Of a stretch of DNA of 12,466 nucleotides, positions 1 through 7,017 are shown one piece after another. The DNA lies in contig CAKSOB010000037.1 in assembly GCA_934476545.1 (NCBI GenBank), positions 1 to 12,466 on the forward strand. Reading direction: 5' to 3'. Made by a program: the position numbers and the translations under genes. The notes under the pieces were generated by a model, which saw only the letters and a list, made by a program, of their open reading frames with translations, was not told the DNA's origin and ran no database searches. Source of the DNA: an uncultured Eubacteriales bacterium. Lineage in GTDB: Bacteria > Bacillota > Clostridia > Oscillospirales > Acutalibacteraceae. Numbering within the stretch: position 1 is the stretch's first letter; each line of letters opens with the position of its first letter.

Positions 1-12
1 GGAGAAGATCTC

Positions 13-780
13 ATGACAACGGTAAAGAATCTTTATGATGCCATCAATGAATGGGCGCCGTTTCAAACAGCCATGTCTTTTGATAATGTGGGACTTTTGG
101 TGGGCGATGGCGACGCGTCGGTAACAAAGGGGTTGGTTGCATTAGATGTAACTCCGTTTGTGTTGGAAGAAGCAGTGTCTATGGGAGCGGAGGTAATTAT
201 CAGCCATCATCCGGTTATTTTCCAACCACTCCGAAAATTATTCTCCGACAGCTTGCCCTATCGTTTGGCAAGGGAAGGTATCGCCGTAATTAGTGCTCAT
301 ACCAACTATGATTTGGCAGCGGAGGGCGTTAACGTCTGTCTTGCAAAAGCGTTGGGCTTAACAGCGGTACAGCCGTTAACCTTTGATGAGAAAACAGGCT
401 TGCCTGCGTCCCTTATTGGTGATTTGGAGCAGGGATATGCTTCAAAGGAGTTTGCAGCTTATGTAAAGGAAGTATTGCATTGCGGCGGTGTGAAATTTAC
501 CGAAGGGTCTCGTTTGGTTCGCAAAGTAGCCGCAAGCTGCGGCGCCGGTTCTTCTTCCGTTTTTGCTGCGATTGCAGCCGGAGCAGATGGTTTTGTAACG
601 GGCGAAAGCAAGCACCATGAACTGTTGGCAGCAAGGGATGCCGGAATTACGATGGTAGATGCCGGTCATTTTAATACAGAAAATATGGCAATGGAGCCAT
701 TGCGCCAAAAATTACAGCAGCGGTTTCCGGAAGTTGCCTTTGTTTTGTCGAAGGCAACGGAGCCAGCCTGTTATTTATAA
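13..780 (+). CDS. Nif3-like dinuclear metal centre protein (YqfO/YbgI family)
   Basis: The 255-residue protein belongs to the Nif3/DUF34 family, whose members bind two metal ions and form toroidal hexamers. The biochemical role is debated; GTP cyclohydrolase-like and metal-chaperone roles have both been proposed. Visible ligand motifs are SHHP at 64-67, AHTNYD at 95-100, and DAGHF..E near the C-terminus (H219, E223). These are the His, Asp and Glu positions expected to hold the metals. It is the short form, lacking the roughly 110-residue PII-like insert of B. subtilis YqfO (about 370 residues). GGAG at positions 1-4 lies 8 bases before the ATG. It is the first complete gene of a plus-strand run, ending 33 bases before the rqcH start. 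In many Firmicutes a trmK-like methyltransferase precedes this gene, but that region is outside the window. Family identity is sure; function is not. Confidence 0.93.
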   Translation: MTTVKNLYDAINEWAPFQTAMSFDNVGLLVGDGDASVTKGLVALDVTPFVLEEAVSMGAEVIISHHPVIFQPLRKLFSDSLPYRLAREGIAVISAHTNYDLAAEGVNVCLAKALGLTAVQPLTFDEKTGLPASLIGDLEQGYASKEFAAYVKEVLHCGGVKFTEGSRLVRKVAASCGAGSSSVFAAIAAGADGFVTGESKHHELLAARDAGITMVDAGHFNTENMAMEPLRQKLQQRFPEVAFVLSKATEPACYL

Positions 781-800
781 GGAAAAACCAAATGGGAAAA

Positions 801-807
801 AGGAGGG
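801..807 (+). promoter_or_regulatory. Ribosome binding site that decides the rqcH start
   Basis: AGGAGGG sits directly against ATG 808, too close to serve it, but 6 to 7 bases before the in-frame GTG at 814. This favours a GTG start giving the family-typical MALDG N-terminus. Confidence 0.75.
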
Positions 808-813
808 ATGGCT

Positions 814-2580
814 GTGGCACTGGACGGTAGTTTTCTTCATCATCTGCGGAAGGAGATTTTAGAAACTGCATTAAATGCAAAAGTGGATAAAATTTATCAG
901 CCAAACCGAGAAGAATTGGTGCTGTCATTGCGAACACGCTACGATACCTATAAGCTGCTGCTGTCTGCACGGGCAAACAGTGCACGTGTGCAGTTTACCA
1001 CGGAACAAATTGAAAATCCCAAGCAGCCGCCCATGCTGTGTATGCTTTTGCGAAAACGGTTGACCAGCGCAAAACTGGTGGATGTACGGCAAGCAGAATT
1101 GGAGCGTGTTTTGTTCTTTGATTTTGATGCATATAACGAACTGGGCGATTTGGTTCGCTTGACCTTAGTTTCAGAAATCATGGGGCGATACAGCAACGTG
1201 ATGTTTTTGGATGGGAATGGGGTTATCATTGATGCGCTGAAGCGTGTGGATGAAGAGATGAGTTCCGAACGGTTAGTATTGCCGGGATTGCCATATCGTT
1301 CTCCGCCGCCGCAGAACAAGCTGTCTTTGCTGACAGAATCTCCGGAGCGAATTTTGTCTGTGATGGAACAGAGTGTAAAGCAGCGAGAGGTTTCCAATCA
1401 GCTTCTAGACACCCTGCAAGGCGTGTCGCCGATTGTTTGCCGAGAACTGGAAAACAGAATCGGTGCAGCCGGCACAACGGTTGCACAGTTGCAGCCGACA
1501 CAGCGGCAACAGCTTTTGAAAGAACTGACTTGCTTATCACAAACTGTGATTGCCTGCAGTGGACATCCTTGTGTAGCGGTCAATCATGATACCGGAAAAC
1601 CGATGGACTTTTCTTTTTTGGAAATCTCACAATATGGCTCTTTGGCACGATTGGAAACTCCGGAAACATTTTCTGAAGCATTAGACAGCTTTTATCGGGA
1701 ACGAGATCACATGGAGCGCATGAAGGTCAAAACCCAAGGGCTTCATCGAATCTTATCCACCGCTGCGGAACGGCTGAGTCGGAAAATCAATCTCCAACGG
1801 GGAGAATTGCAGCAATGTACCGAGCGAGAGCATTTGAAAATTTGCGGCGATTTAATCAGTGCAAATCTGTACCAACTGAAAAAAGGAGATACGGTCGCAA
1901 CGCTGTGTAATTTCTATGAACCGGAGCAACCGATGGTAACGGTGAAATTGGACCCGCTGCGAACACCGTCGCAAAATGCGCAAAAGTATTATAAAGAATA
2001 CCGAAAAGCAAAAACGGCAGAAGAGAAGTTACAGGAGCAAATTTCTATGGCGGAACAGGAATTGCAATATGTAGATTCTGTTCAGGAAGCTTTATCCAGA
2101 ACCACAACGGAGCAGGAGTTGTCGGAGATCCGTCAAGAGCTGTTGGAGCAAGGCTATATTCGCCAACAAAAGCAAAAGAAAAACCAAAAAGGAAAAGTAG
2201 CACCTGCCGGATCGCCGATGGAATTTCAGTCTAGCGACGGATTCCAAATTTTGGTAGGACGAAACAATCGCCAAAATGATTATCTTACCATGAAACGAGC
2301 GAACAACAATGACTTGTGGCTCCATGTGAAGAACCATCCGGGTTCTCACACGGTGATTGTTTCCAATCATCGAGAAATTACAGAAACTGCAATTTTAGAG
2401 GCAGCGCAAATTGCTGCTTATTACAGCCGGTGCCGAGAATCATCGCAAGTGCCGGTGGATTATACACAGGTTCGCCATGTCAGCAAACCAAACGGCGCAA
2501 AGCCGGGCATGGTGATTTATGTGCAATATCAAACGGTTTATGTCACTCCAAAACAACCGGAGGAGACAATAACCAAATAG
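814..2580 (+). CDS. rqcH: RqcH (Rqc2/NFACT family), ribosome quality control factor
   Basis: The family binds stalled 50S subunits carrying peptidyl-tRNA and recruits tRNA-Ala to add C-terminal alanine tails that mark the nascent chain for proteolysis. It is also annotated as fibronectin-binding protein. From GTG 814 the product has 588 residues. It contains an NFACT-N domain beginning MALDGSFL, with E97-R98 in place of the usual Asp-Arg pair and an E121-IMG-R125 motif. A charged, coiled-coil-like middle spans about 280-440. The NFACT-R (DUF814) domain follows from about 469, with DLWLH at 500-504, GSH at 510-512 and KPNGAKPG at 558-565. The longest frame starts at ATG 808, but AGGAGG at 801-806 is only 1 base from that ATG and 7 bases from GTG 814. 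The GTG start also puts E121 and R125 at the B. subtilis numbering as I remember it. The TAG stop lies inside the next gene's ribosome site, so the two are probably coupled. Confidence 0.93.
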   Translation: MALDGSFLHHLRKEILETALNAKVDKIYQPNREELVLSLRTRYDTYKLLLSARANSARVQFTTEQIENPKQPPMLCMLLRKRLTSAKLVDVRQAELERVLFFDFDAYNELGDLVRLTLVSEIMGRYSNVMFLDGNGVIIDALKRVDEEMSSERLVLPGLPYRSPPPQNKLSLLTESPERILSVMEQSVKQREVSNQLLDTLQGVSPIVCRELENRIGAAGTTVAQLQPTQRQQLLKELTCLSQTVIACSGHPCVAVNHDTGKPMDFSFLEISQYGSLARLETPETFSEALDSFYRERDHMERMKVKTQGLHRILSTAAERLSRKINLQRGELQQCTEREHLKICGDLISANLYQLKKGDTVATLCNFYEPEQPMVTVKLDPLRTPSQNAQKYYKEYRKAKTAEEKLQEQISMAEQELQYVDSVQEALSRTTTEQELSEIRQELLEQGYIRQQKQKKNQKGKVAPAGSPMEFQSSDGFQILVGRNNRQNDYLTMKRANNNDLWLHVKNHPGSHTVIVSNHREITETAILEAAQIAAYYSRCRESSQVPVDYTQVRHVSKPNGAKPGMVIYVQYQTVYVTPKQPEETITK

Positions 2581-2592
2581 GAGGAACTCTTT

Positions 2593-2967
2593 ATGGGTAG
2601 TAAAATTTTGTCATTTGCCACACTGGGAATCAGCCTTGCAGCTTGTATCATGCTGATTGTAGTTGCATGTGTTCCAACTCCGCAAACACTGGGCGATACC
2701 GCATCTATTACGCTTTGTTTGGTGAGCGGCGCTATGTTTCTTTTGGCACTTCGCTTTAATGTAACAGCATTGCGCCACGATCTTACCGATCGAATGATTT
2801 TACCAAATGCAGGTTTGCTGTGCGTATCCGGTTTTTTGATTTTTCTGTTTGTACGACACTTTATATTGGTGCCGCAAATTGCTACATACATCGTATTGGG
2901 TGGATTGGTAGCTTGTTTCCTTGCAATTTTTGTGGGCTACTGGATTCAGCGCAGAAGGAGCTATTAA
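2593..2967 (+). CDS. Small integral membrane protein, four predicted helices, function unknown
   Basis: I do not recognise this 124-residue protein. It reads as four hydrophobic stretches at roughly residues 6-27, 38-56, 72-89 and 95-117, joined by short loops. The main cytoplasmic-looking loop (54-70) carries R54, R61, D63, D66 and R67. A basic tail, QRRRSY, follows the last helix, so both ends probably lie in the cytoplasm by the positive-inside rule. No catalytic motif is evident and it has no cleavable signal sequence. The ATG has AGGAGG at 2579-2584, 8 bases upstream, overlapping the rqcH stop codon. The gene ends one base before the pgeF start. Its tight fit between rqcH and pgeF, with a good ribosome site, argues that it is a real operon member. 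It gives no firm clue to function. Confidence 0.8.
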   Translation: MGSKILSFATLGISLAACIMLIVVACVPTPQTLGDTASITLCLVSGAMFLLALRFNVTALRHDLTDRMILPNAGLLCVSGFLIFLFVRHFILVPQIATYIVLGGLVACFLAIFVGYWIQRRRSY

Positions 2968-2968
2968 G

Positions 2969-3811
2969 ATGGAATTTCAACCGCTCGGCAATATGCGCTT
3001 GCGAGAAAAAGATGGCGTTTCGTATTTAACATTTCCCTGCTATGATGACTTGGATTTTGTAACAAATGCGTTTTCTACCAAAAAAGGAGGCGTCAGCACG
3101 GGCGAGTTTTCTACGATGAATCTTGGGTTTCATCGTGGAGATCCCGAAGAAACTGTGTTGGAAAACTATCATCGCTTCTGCAATGCAATTGGTGTTTCAT
3201 TTGAAAAACTGGTGGCTTCTGCACAGGATCATCATACGGTGATTCGTCGTGTAACCTCACAGAATACAGGAATCGGTATCTGGAAAGAACGAGATTTGCG
3301 AAGTGTAGACGGCTTGCTTACCAACGAACCGGGGATTGTATTAGTCACCTACTACGCAGACTGTACTCCCTTATATTTTGTAGATCCGGTAAAGAAAGCC
3401 ATTGGACTGGCTCACGCCGGTTGGCGAGGAACTGTGTTGGAAATGGGACGCCATATGGTGCAGGCTATGAAAACACAATTCGATTCTGAACCCGAAGATT
3501 TGATCGTTGCAATAGGACCGTCTATTGGGCAGTGTTGCTATGAAGTAGATGATCCAGTGGTTCAAGCGGTAGAAAAATTGTCCTATGTTCCGCTTACGGC
3601 GGTGTTGACTCCCAAGCCAAACGGTCGCTATCAGCTGAATTTGTGGGAGTTGAATCGACGAATTCTCATGGCAGCCGGAGTGCCGGAGGAAAACATCCAT
3701 GTGGGTGGCGTTTGCACTCGTTGCCATAGTGATTTACTGTTTTCTCATCGTGTGATGGGTGCAAAACGGGGCGGACTGGCAGCGATGCTGTCCATCAAGG
3801 AACCGAGGTGA
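2969..3811 (+). CDS. pgeF: PgeF-type peptidoglycan editing factor (YfiH/YlmD, laccase-domain family)
   Basis: The family (also called multicopper polyphenol oxidase or LACC1-like) acts on purine nucleosides in vitro. In E. coli it edits peptidoglycan precursors by releasing wrongly added L-Ser. From ATG 2969 the product has 280 residues. The zinc/catalytic set is visible: Q86-D-H88, D131-C132 and H149 in HAGWRG. Family signatures CYEVDDPV (190-197), CTRC (249-252) and FSHR (258-261) are also present. The open frame extends upstream to 2921, but AAGGAG at 2955-2960 lies 8 bases before ATG 2969, and that ATG follows the preceding stop (2965-2967) by one base. The earlier start would overlap the membrane-protein gene by 47 bases. 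The gene ends in GGTGA, which forms part of the next gene's ribosome site. Family assignment is firm; substrate is inferred from homology. Confidence 0.92.
   Translation: MEFQPLGNMRLREKDGVSYLTFPCYDDLDFVTNAFSTKKGGVSTGEFSTMNLGFHRGDPEETVLENYHRFCNAIGVSFEKLVASAQDHHTVIRRVTSQNTGIGIWKERDLRSVDGLLTNEPGIVLVTYYADCTPLYFVDPVKKAIGLAHAGWRGTVLEMGRHMVQAMKTQFDSEPEDLIVAIGPSIGQCCYEVDDPVVQAVEKLSYVPLTAVLTPKPNGRYQLNLWELNRRILMAAGVPEENIHVGGVCTRCHSDLLFSHRVMGAKRGGLAAMLSIKEPR
3805..3811 (+). promoter_or_regulatory. Ribosome binding site for the radical SAM gene, embedded in the pgeF stop
   Basis: GAGGTGA, a strong match to the canonical anti-16S complement, includes the pgeF TGA stop. It is spaced correctly for ATG 3817 rather than GTG 3808, and it suggests translational coupling. 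Confidence 0.7.
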
Positions 3812-3816
3812 CCAAA

Positions 3817-4713
3817 ATGGAAAGAATAGAATCTTGCACAATTTGTCCGAGGAATTGCAGTGCGGTTCGAACCCTTTCCACAGGCAGCGGCTTTTGTCAA
3901 ATGGGGGTATATCCCTCCTTGGCAAGGGCCGCCCTTCATTTTTGGGAAGAGCCTTGCATTAGCGGAAAAAATGGTTCCGGTACTGTGTTTTTTACCGGTT
4001 GTGCCTTACGGTGTGTTTTTTGTCAAAATGCAGAAATTTCCAATGGAGCATTTCAAGGGAAGATTGTAACACCGGAGGAATTGTCGGATATTTTTTTCCG
4101 CTTGGTTGAACAGGGTGCGCACAATATCAACCTGGTGAATCCAACTCATTTTGCTCCGGCAATTCGAGAAGCATTGCTATATCGAAAACTTCCTGTTCCG
4201 GTGGTTTATAATTGCGGGGGATATGAGTCTGTGGAAACGTTGCGAATATTAGAAGGCTTGGTGGATATTTATTTGCCGGATTTGAAATACAGCCAAAATG
4301 ATTTGGCACAGAAGTATTCTCATGCACCACATTATGTGGAAACGGCACAGGCGGCATTAAAAGAAATGGTGCGGCAACAGGGTGAAATTCTAATGGATGA
4401 AAACGGAATGTTACAAAAGGGTGTGGTAGTGCGCCATTTAATTTTACCGGGGCGAACGAAGAATGCAATGGCAGTGCTGGAATTTTTGGCAGAGCAGTTC
4501 GGTACACAAATTTTAGTTAGTTTGTTAGCGCAATATCTGCCGATGGGACAAGTAGACGAAACTCACTTTTCGGAACTAAATCGCCGCATTACCCAACGGG
4601 AATTGGATAAACTAGAGGCATATCTGTTTGATCTTGGATTGGACGGATTTGTACAGGAACGCAGTGCGGCAAAGGAACAATACATCCCGGATTTTCGGTT
4701 AGAAGGGCTATAA
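3817..4713 (+). CDS. Radical SAM protein, PflX-like (COG1313), activating-enzyme type
   Basis: The 298-residue radical SAM protein has the cluster motif C62-x3-C66-x2-C69 (GCALRCVFCQN). An N-terminal cysteine group precedes it (C7, C10, C14 and C27, pattern CxxCPxxC...GFC), as in COG1313 proteins annotated as putative pyruvate formate-lyase activating enzymes. Other family features are INLVNPTHF at 104-112, YNCGGYE at 131-137 and DIYLPDLKY at 150-158. The true substrate of this family is not established, and no glycyl-radical enzyme is encoded nearby. The frame opens with GTG 3808, overlapping the pgeF stop. However, GAGGTGA at 3805-3811 lies 6 bases before ATG 3817, which makes 3817 the better start. 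It is the last gene of the first run. I see no hairpin terminator in the 48 bases after it. Confidence 0.88.
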   Translation: MERIESCTICPRNCSAVRTLSTGSGFCQMGVYPSLARAALHFWEEPCISGKNGSGTVFFTGCALRCVFCQNAEISNGAFQGKIVTPEELSDIFFRLVEQGAHNINLVNPTHFAPAIREALLYRKLPVPVVYNCGGYESVETLRILEGLVDIYLPDLKYSQNDLAQKYSHAPHYVETAQAALKEMVRQQGEILMDENGMLQKGVVVRHLILPGRTKNAMAVLEFLAEQFGTQILVSLLAQYLPMGQVDETHFSELNRRITQRELDKLEAYLFDLGLDGFVQERSAAKEQYIPDFRLEGL

Positions 4714-4761
4714 TTTCTTGTGGAAACACGGTCACTTTTTACGGAAACCTGTTGAGATTGA

Positions 4762-4790
4762 TTGCATTTTCATGAGGAAGATGCTATAAT
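4762..4790 (+). promoter_or_regulatory. Promoter for the transketolase genes
   Basis: A perfect -10 TATAAT at 4785-4790 is preceded by TGC at 4782-4784 (extended -10). A weak -35 TTGCAT lies at 4762-4767 with a 17-base spacer. Transcription would begin near 4797, giving a leader of about 26 bases before the ATG at 4823. Confidence 0.75.
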
Positions 4791-4822
4791 TAAATTGAAT
4801 TTTGCATTTTTGGAGGATTTTT

Positions 4823-5638
4823 ATGGGTGAACTGAAGAGCCTTTGTGCCAAAGTACGAGAAAATGTAGTAACAACCATCGGCACGTTGGGTGTCGGTCAT
4901 ATCGGCGGTAGCTTGTCTATCGTAGATCTGTTGGTGGTATTGTATGAAAAGCATATGCGGGTGGACCCGTCCAACCCGAAAATGGAAGGCAGAGATCGCC
5001 TGATCGTATCAAAAGGTCATGCCGGTCCTGCAGTTTATTCTGTGTTGGCAGAGAAAGGGTTCTTTGATAAATCTTGGTTGCTGACACTGAATCAGTCCAA
5101 GACCAATCTGCCTAGCCACTGCGATATGCACCGGACTCCCGGCGTAGACATGACTACCGGTTCTCTGGGTCAGGGCTTTTCCTGCGCAATGGGCATTGCA
5201 AAAGCGTCCAAGATTGTAGGGGACGGCGCAACCATTTACACCATTATCGGTGACGGTGAAAGCCAAGAAGGACAAATCTGGGAAGCAGCAATGTTTGCTG
5301 CACAGCAGAAACTGGACAACGTGATTGCATTTACCGACTACAACAATATGCAAATTGACGGCAACGTTAGCGATATTTGTGACATTGCACCGTTGGCAGA
5401 GAAGTGGAAAGCCTTTGGCTGGAACACCATTGAAGTAGAAAACGGTCATGATGTAGATGCAATCGACAAGGCAATCGTAGCAGCAAAATCTGCGGACAAG
5501 CCTTCTATGATTATTCTCAAGACCGTAAAGGGTAAGGGTGTAAAGTTCATTGAAGAAATGGGCTTTGGTAACCACAGTATCCCCATGACAAAAGAGGTTA
5601 TGGAGCAAGCATTGGCAGAAGTAAGGGGGACAAACTAA
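4823..5638 (+). CDS. Transketolase, N-terminal (TPP-binding) subunit
   Basis: This is the first half of a split transketolase of the non-oxidative pentose phosphate pathway. It transfers two-carbon ketol units between sugar phosphates using thiamine diphosphate in the cytoplasm. The 271-residue product shows GHIGGSLS at 25-32, SKGHAGPA at 63-70, NLPSHCD at 95-101 and GSLGQG at 113-118. The TPP/metal motif starts at GDGESQEG (143-150) and is completed by DYNN (172-175). The late WHG-like position reads NHS, as I recall for clostridial split enzymes. Start: GGAGG at 4812-4816 is 6 bases before ATG 4823. The open frame reaches back to a TTG at 4802, which would leave no room for this ribosome site. 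The TAA stop shares its last base with the ATG of the second subunit. A two-subunit DXPS-like or other ketolase is a remote alternative. Confidence 0.93.
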   Translation: MGELKSLCAKVRENVVTTIGTLGVGHIGGSLSIVDLLVVLYEKHMRVDPSNPKMEGRDRLIVSKGHAGPAVYSVLAEKGFFDKSWLLTLNQSKTNLPSHCDMHRTPGVDMTTGSLGQGFSCAMGIAKASKIVGDGATIYTIIGDGESQEGQIWEAAMFAAQQKLDNVIAFTDYNNMQIDGNVSDICDIAPLAEKWKAFGWNTIEVENGHDVDAIDKAIVAAKSADKPSMIILKTVKGKGVKFIEEMGFGNHSIPMTKEVMEQALAEVRGTN

Positions 5639-6570
5639 TGGAAATTCGCCAGGTATTGTGTGCAGAATTGGAACGGATGATGGAGGAAAATGAGAAGATC
5701 GTCGTAATTGACGCAGACCTTTCTAAGCCAAACGGTACGTTCCCACTGCGAAAAAAATTCCCGGATCGTGCATTTGATGTGGGTATTGCAGAGCAGAACA
5801 TGGCAGGTGTAGCTGCCGGCATGAGCAGCTACGGTTTCATTCCGTTCATCACTTCCTTTACACCATTTGCCAGCCGCCGTATCTGTGACCAAATTGCAAT
5901 CTCCATTGCATATGCAAAGCAGAATGTAAAAATCATTGGCTCTGACCCGGGTATCTCCGCAGAGTTTAACGGTGGTACACACATGAGTATGGAAGATATC
6001 GGCGTGCTGCGTAGTATTCCGGATTTGGTAATCTATGAGGTTGTAGACGCTAACCAATTCCGTCAGGCATTGCCACAGATCGTAGCCCATGAGGGTCCGG
6101 TATACATTCGGATGTTCCGTAAAACGATTGATGATGTATTTACCGATCCGGATTACAAGTTTGATCTGTTCCATGCAGATACTCTGCAAGAGGGTACCGA
6201 TGTTTCTATTTTCTGCAGCGGTATTATGGTACAGGAAACTGTAAAAGCAAATGAAATCCTGAAAGCAGAGGGTATTTCCGCTGACATCATCAGCATTCAC
6301 ACAGTAAAGCCGATTGATCGGGAGGCTGTGATTACTTCTGCGAAAAAGACAGGCGCTGTTGTAACTGCGGAAAACCACAACATCATCGGTGGTTTGCGTT
6401 CTGCTGTTTCCGAAGTTCTTTGTGAGGAGTGTCCAACTCCGCTGCGTGCTGTTGGCGTAAAAGATCGCTTTGGTCAAGTTGGCAAGATGCCATTCTTGAA
6501 AGAGGAGTACCAAATGCGTGCAGAGGATATCGTTGCAGCAGTAAAAGAAGTTATTGCACTGAAAAAGTAA
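5638..6570 (+). CDS. Transketolase, C-terminal (pyrimidine-binding) subunit
   Basis: This 310-residue partner supplies the PYR and C-terminal domains that complete the transketolase active site with the preceding gene product. The catalytic glutamate, which activates the TPP aminopyrimidine, is E52 in IAEQNM (50-55). SFTPFASRR at 73-81 and a GGTH loop at 112-115 are typical of transketolase/DXPS PYR domains. The C-terminal domain (about 185-305) includes the AENHNIIGGLRSAV region. The ATG overlaps the upstream TAA by one base (TAATG), with AGGGGG at 5624-5629, so the subunits should be made in matched amounts. Both genes lean on codons such as AAC, ACC and GGT more than the upstream run, which may reflect high expression; this is an impression and was not counted. 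A strong terminator follows 27 bases later. Confidence 0.93.
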   Translation: MEIRQVLCAELERMMEENEKIVVIDADLSKPNGTFPLRKKFPDRAFDVGIAEQNMAGVAAGMSSYGFIPFITSFTPFASRRICDQIAISIAYAKQNVKIIGSDPGISAEFNGGTHMSMEDIGVLRSIPDLVIYEVVDANQFRQALPQIVAHEGPVYIRMFRKTIDDVFTDPDYKFDLFHADTLQEGTDVSIFCSGIMVQETVKANEILKAEGISADIISIHTVKPIDREAVITSAKKTGAVVTAENHNIIGGLRSAVSEVLCEECPTPLRAVGVKDRFGQVGKMPFLKEEYQMRAEDIVAAVKEVIALKK

Positions 6571-6597
6571 TTTATTTCCATTTTTATGATAACAAGG

Positions 6598-6630
6598 AAA
6601 GCTACTCGGATTTGAGTAGCTTTTTCTTTT
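6598..6630 (+). terminator. Rho-independent terminator after the transketolase genes
   Basis: A 10-bp perfect stem (6598-6607 with 6614-6623, core GCTACTC/GAGTAGC) closes a 6-base loop. It is followed by a T-rich run, TTTTTCTTTT, at 6621-6630. Confidence 0.93.
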
Positions 6631-6670
6631 TAAGCATTTTACGTAAATTGTATTGATCTCATAGAGGGTT

Positions 6671-6720
6671 AAAAAACAAAGAACAGAGCTCCCTCAAAAT
6701 AGAAAGAGCCCTGTTCTTTG
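6671..6720 (-). terminator. Second, distal terminator for the tRNA-Leu transcript
   Basis: CAAAGAACAG (6677-6686) pairs with CTGTTCTTTG (6711-6720), and GCTC/GAGC extends the stem past one mismatch to a 14-base loop. Read on the minus strand it ends in a run of six T (the A run 6671-6676). Read on the plus strand no T run follows, so minus is its orientation. It backs up the nearer terminator at 6741-6766 and shields the convergent transketolase unit. Confidence 0.8.
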
Positions 6721-6740
6721 TAATGATAGAATACATACAT

Positions 6741-6766
6741 AAAAAGAGCAGTTAAAAAACTGCTCT
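6741..6766 (-). terminator. Terminator directly after tRNA-Leu
   Basis: AGAGCAG (6745-6751) pairs with CTGCTCT (6760-6766) around an 8-base loop. On the minus strand it is followed by a T run (A run 6741-6745). It begins 3 bases beyond the encoded CCA end of the tRNA. Confidence 0.88.
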
Positions 6767-6769
6767 GGT

Positions 6770-6856
6770 TGGTGCCGCTGACCGGACTTGAACCGGTACG
6801 GTATTGCTACCGAGGGATTTTAAGTCCCTTGTGTCTGCCGATTCCACCACAGCGGC
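6770..6856 (-). tRNA. tRNA-Leu (anticodon UAA), CCA encoded
   Basis: On the minus strand an 87-nt class II tRNA folds cleanly. The acceptor arm is GCCGCTG/CAGCGGC, with a short GTG/CAC D stem. The anticodon stem AGGGA/TCCCT closes the loop CTTAAAA, with anticodon TAA at 6822-6820. A long variable arm (CGGTA GCAA TACCG) and a T arm ACCGG-TTCAAGT-CCGGT follow. The discriminator A73 and long variable arm fit leucine. The CCA is genomically encoded at 6772-6770. The tRNA decodes UUA, and UUG by wobble. It is a single-gene unit with its own promoter at 6874-6902 and two terminators. It lies opposite to, and convergent with, the transketolase operon. Confidence 0.97.
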
Positions 6857-6873
6857 ACATCGGGAACTCTTTG

Positions 6874-6902
6874 ATTATAGCATACACATTCTGTAAAATC
6901 AA
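6874..6902 (-). promoter_or_regulatory. Promoter of tRNA-Leu
   Basis: On the minus strand, -35 TTGATT (6902-6897), a 17-base spacer and a perfect TATAAT -10 (6879-6874) preceded by TGC. Transcription would begin about 10 bases before the tRNA 5' end. Confidence 0.85.
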
Positions 6903-6982
6903 TAGGTTTTGAAGAATTTCTTTTTTTAAAATGGAAGATGAGCTGTACTTTATCAAACAATCTTCTTTGTCGTAAAATATTG
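6903..6982. other. AT-rich spacer between divergent promoters
   Basis: This spacer separates the minus-strand tRNA-Leu promoter from the plus-strand orphan promoter at 6983. I see no coding potential with a ribosome site and no clear repeat in it. Minus-strand frames crossing it also run through the tRNA and are not credible. Confidence 0.5.
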
Positions 6983-7011
6983 TTGACAATCGGAATAATG
7001 TGCATTAAAAT
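6983..7011 (+). promoter_or_regulatory. Strong orphan promoter, no gene downstream
   Basis: A perfect TTGACA (6983-6988), a 17-base spacer and TAAAAT (7006-7011, 5 of 6 consensus bases) form the promoter nearest to consensus in this window. The next plus-strand gene is 543 bases away and lies behind a terminator and its own promoter, so this one must drive something else. Confidence 0.7.
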
Positions 7012-7017
7012 TACAGA

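Noticed and set aside
4714..4760. Possible terminator between the radical SAM gene and the transketolase promoter
   Set aside because: Only a short repeated GGAAAC and a TTTTT are present. I could not draw a GC-rich stem followed by a T run.
5009..5608. 199-residue minus-strand open frame opposite the transketolase N-subunit
   Set aside because: Antisense shadow of a conserved gene, rich in Cys and His with no recognisable motif or ribosome site.
5635..6513. 292-residue minus-strand open frame opposite the transketolase C-subunit
   Set aside because: It mirrors a strongly conserved plus-strand gene, has no ribosome site, and its composition is that of an antisense shadow.
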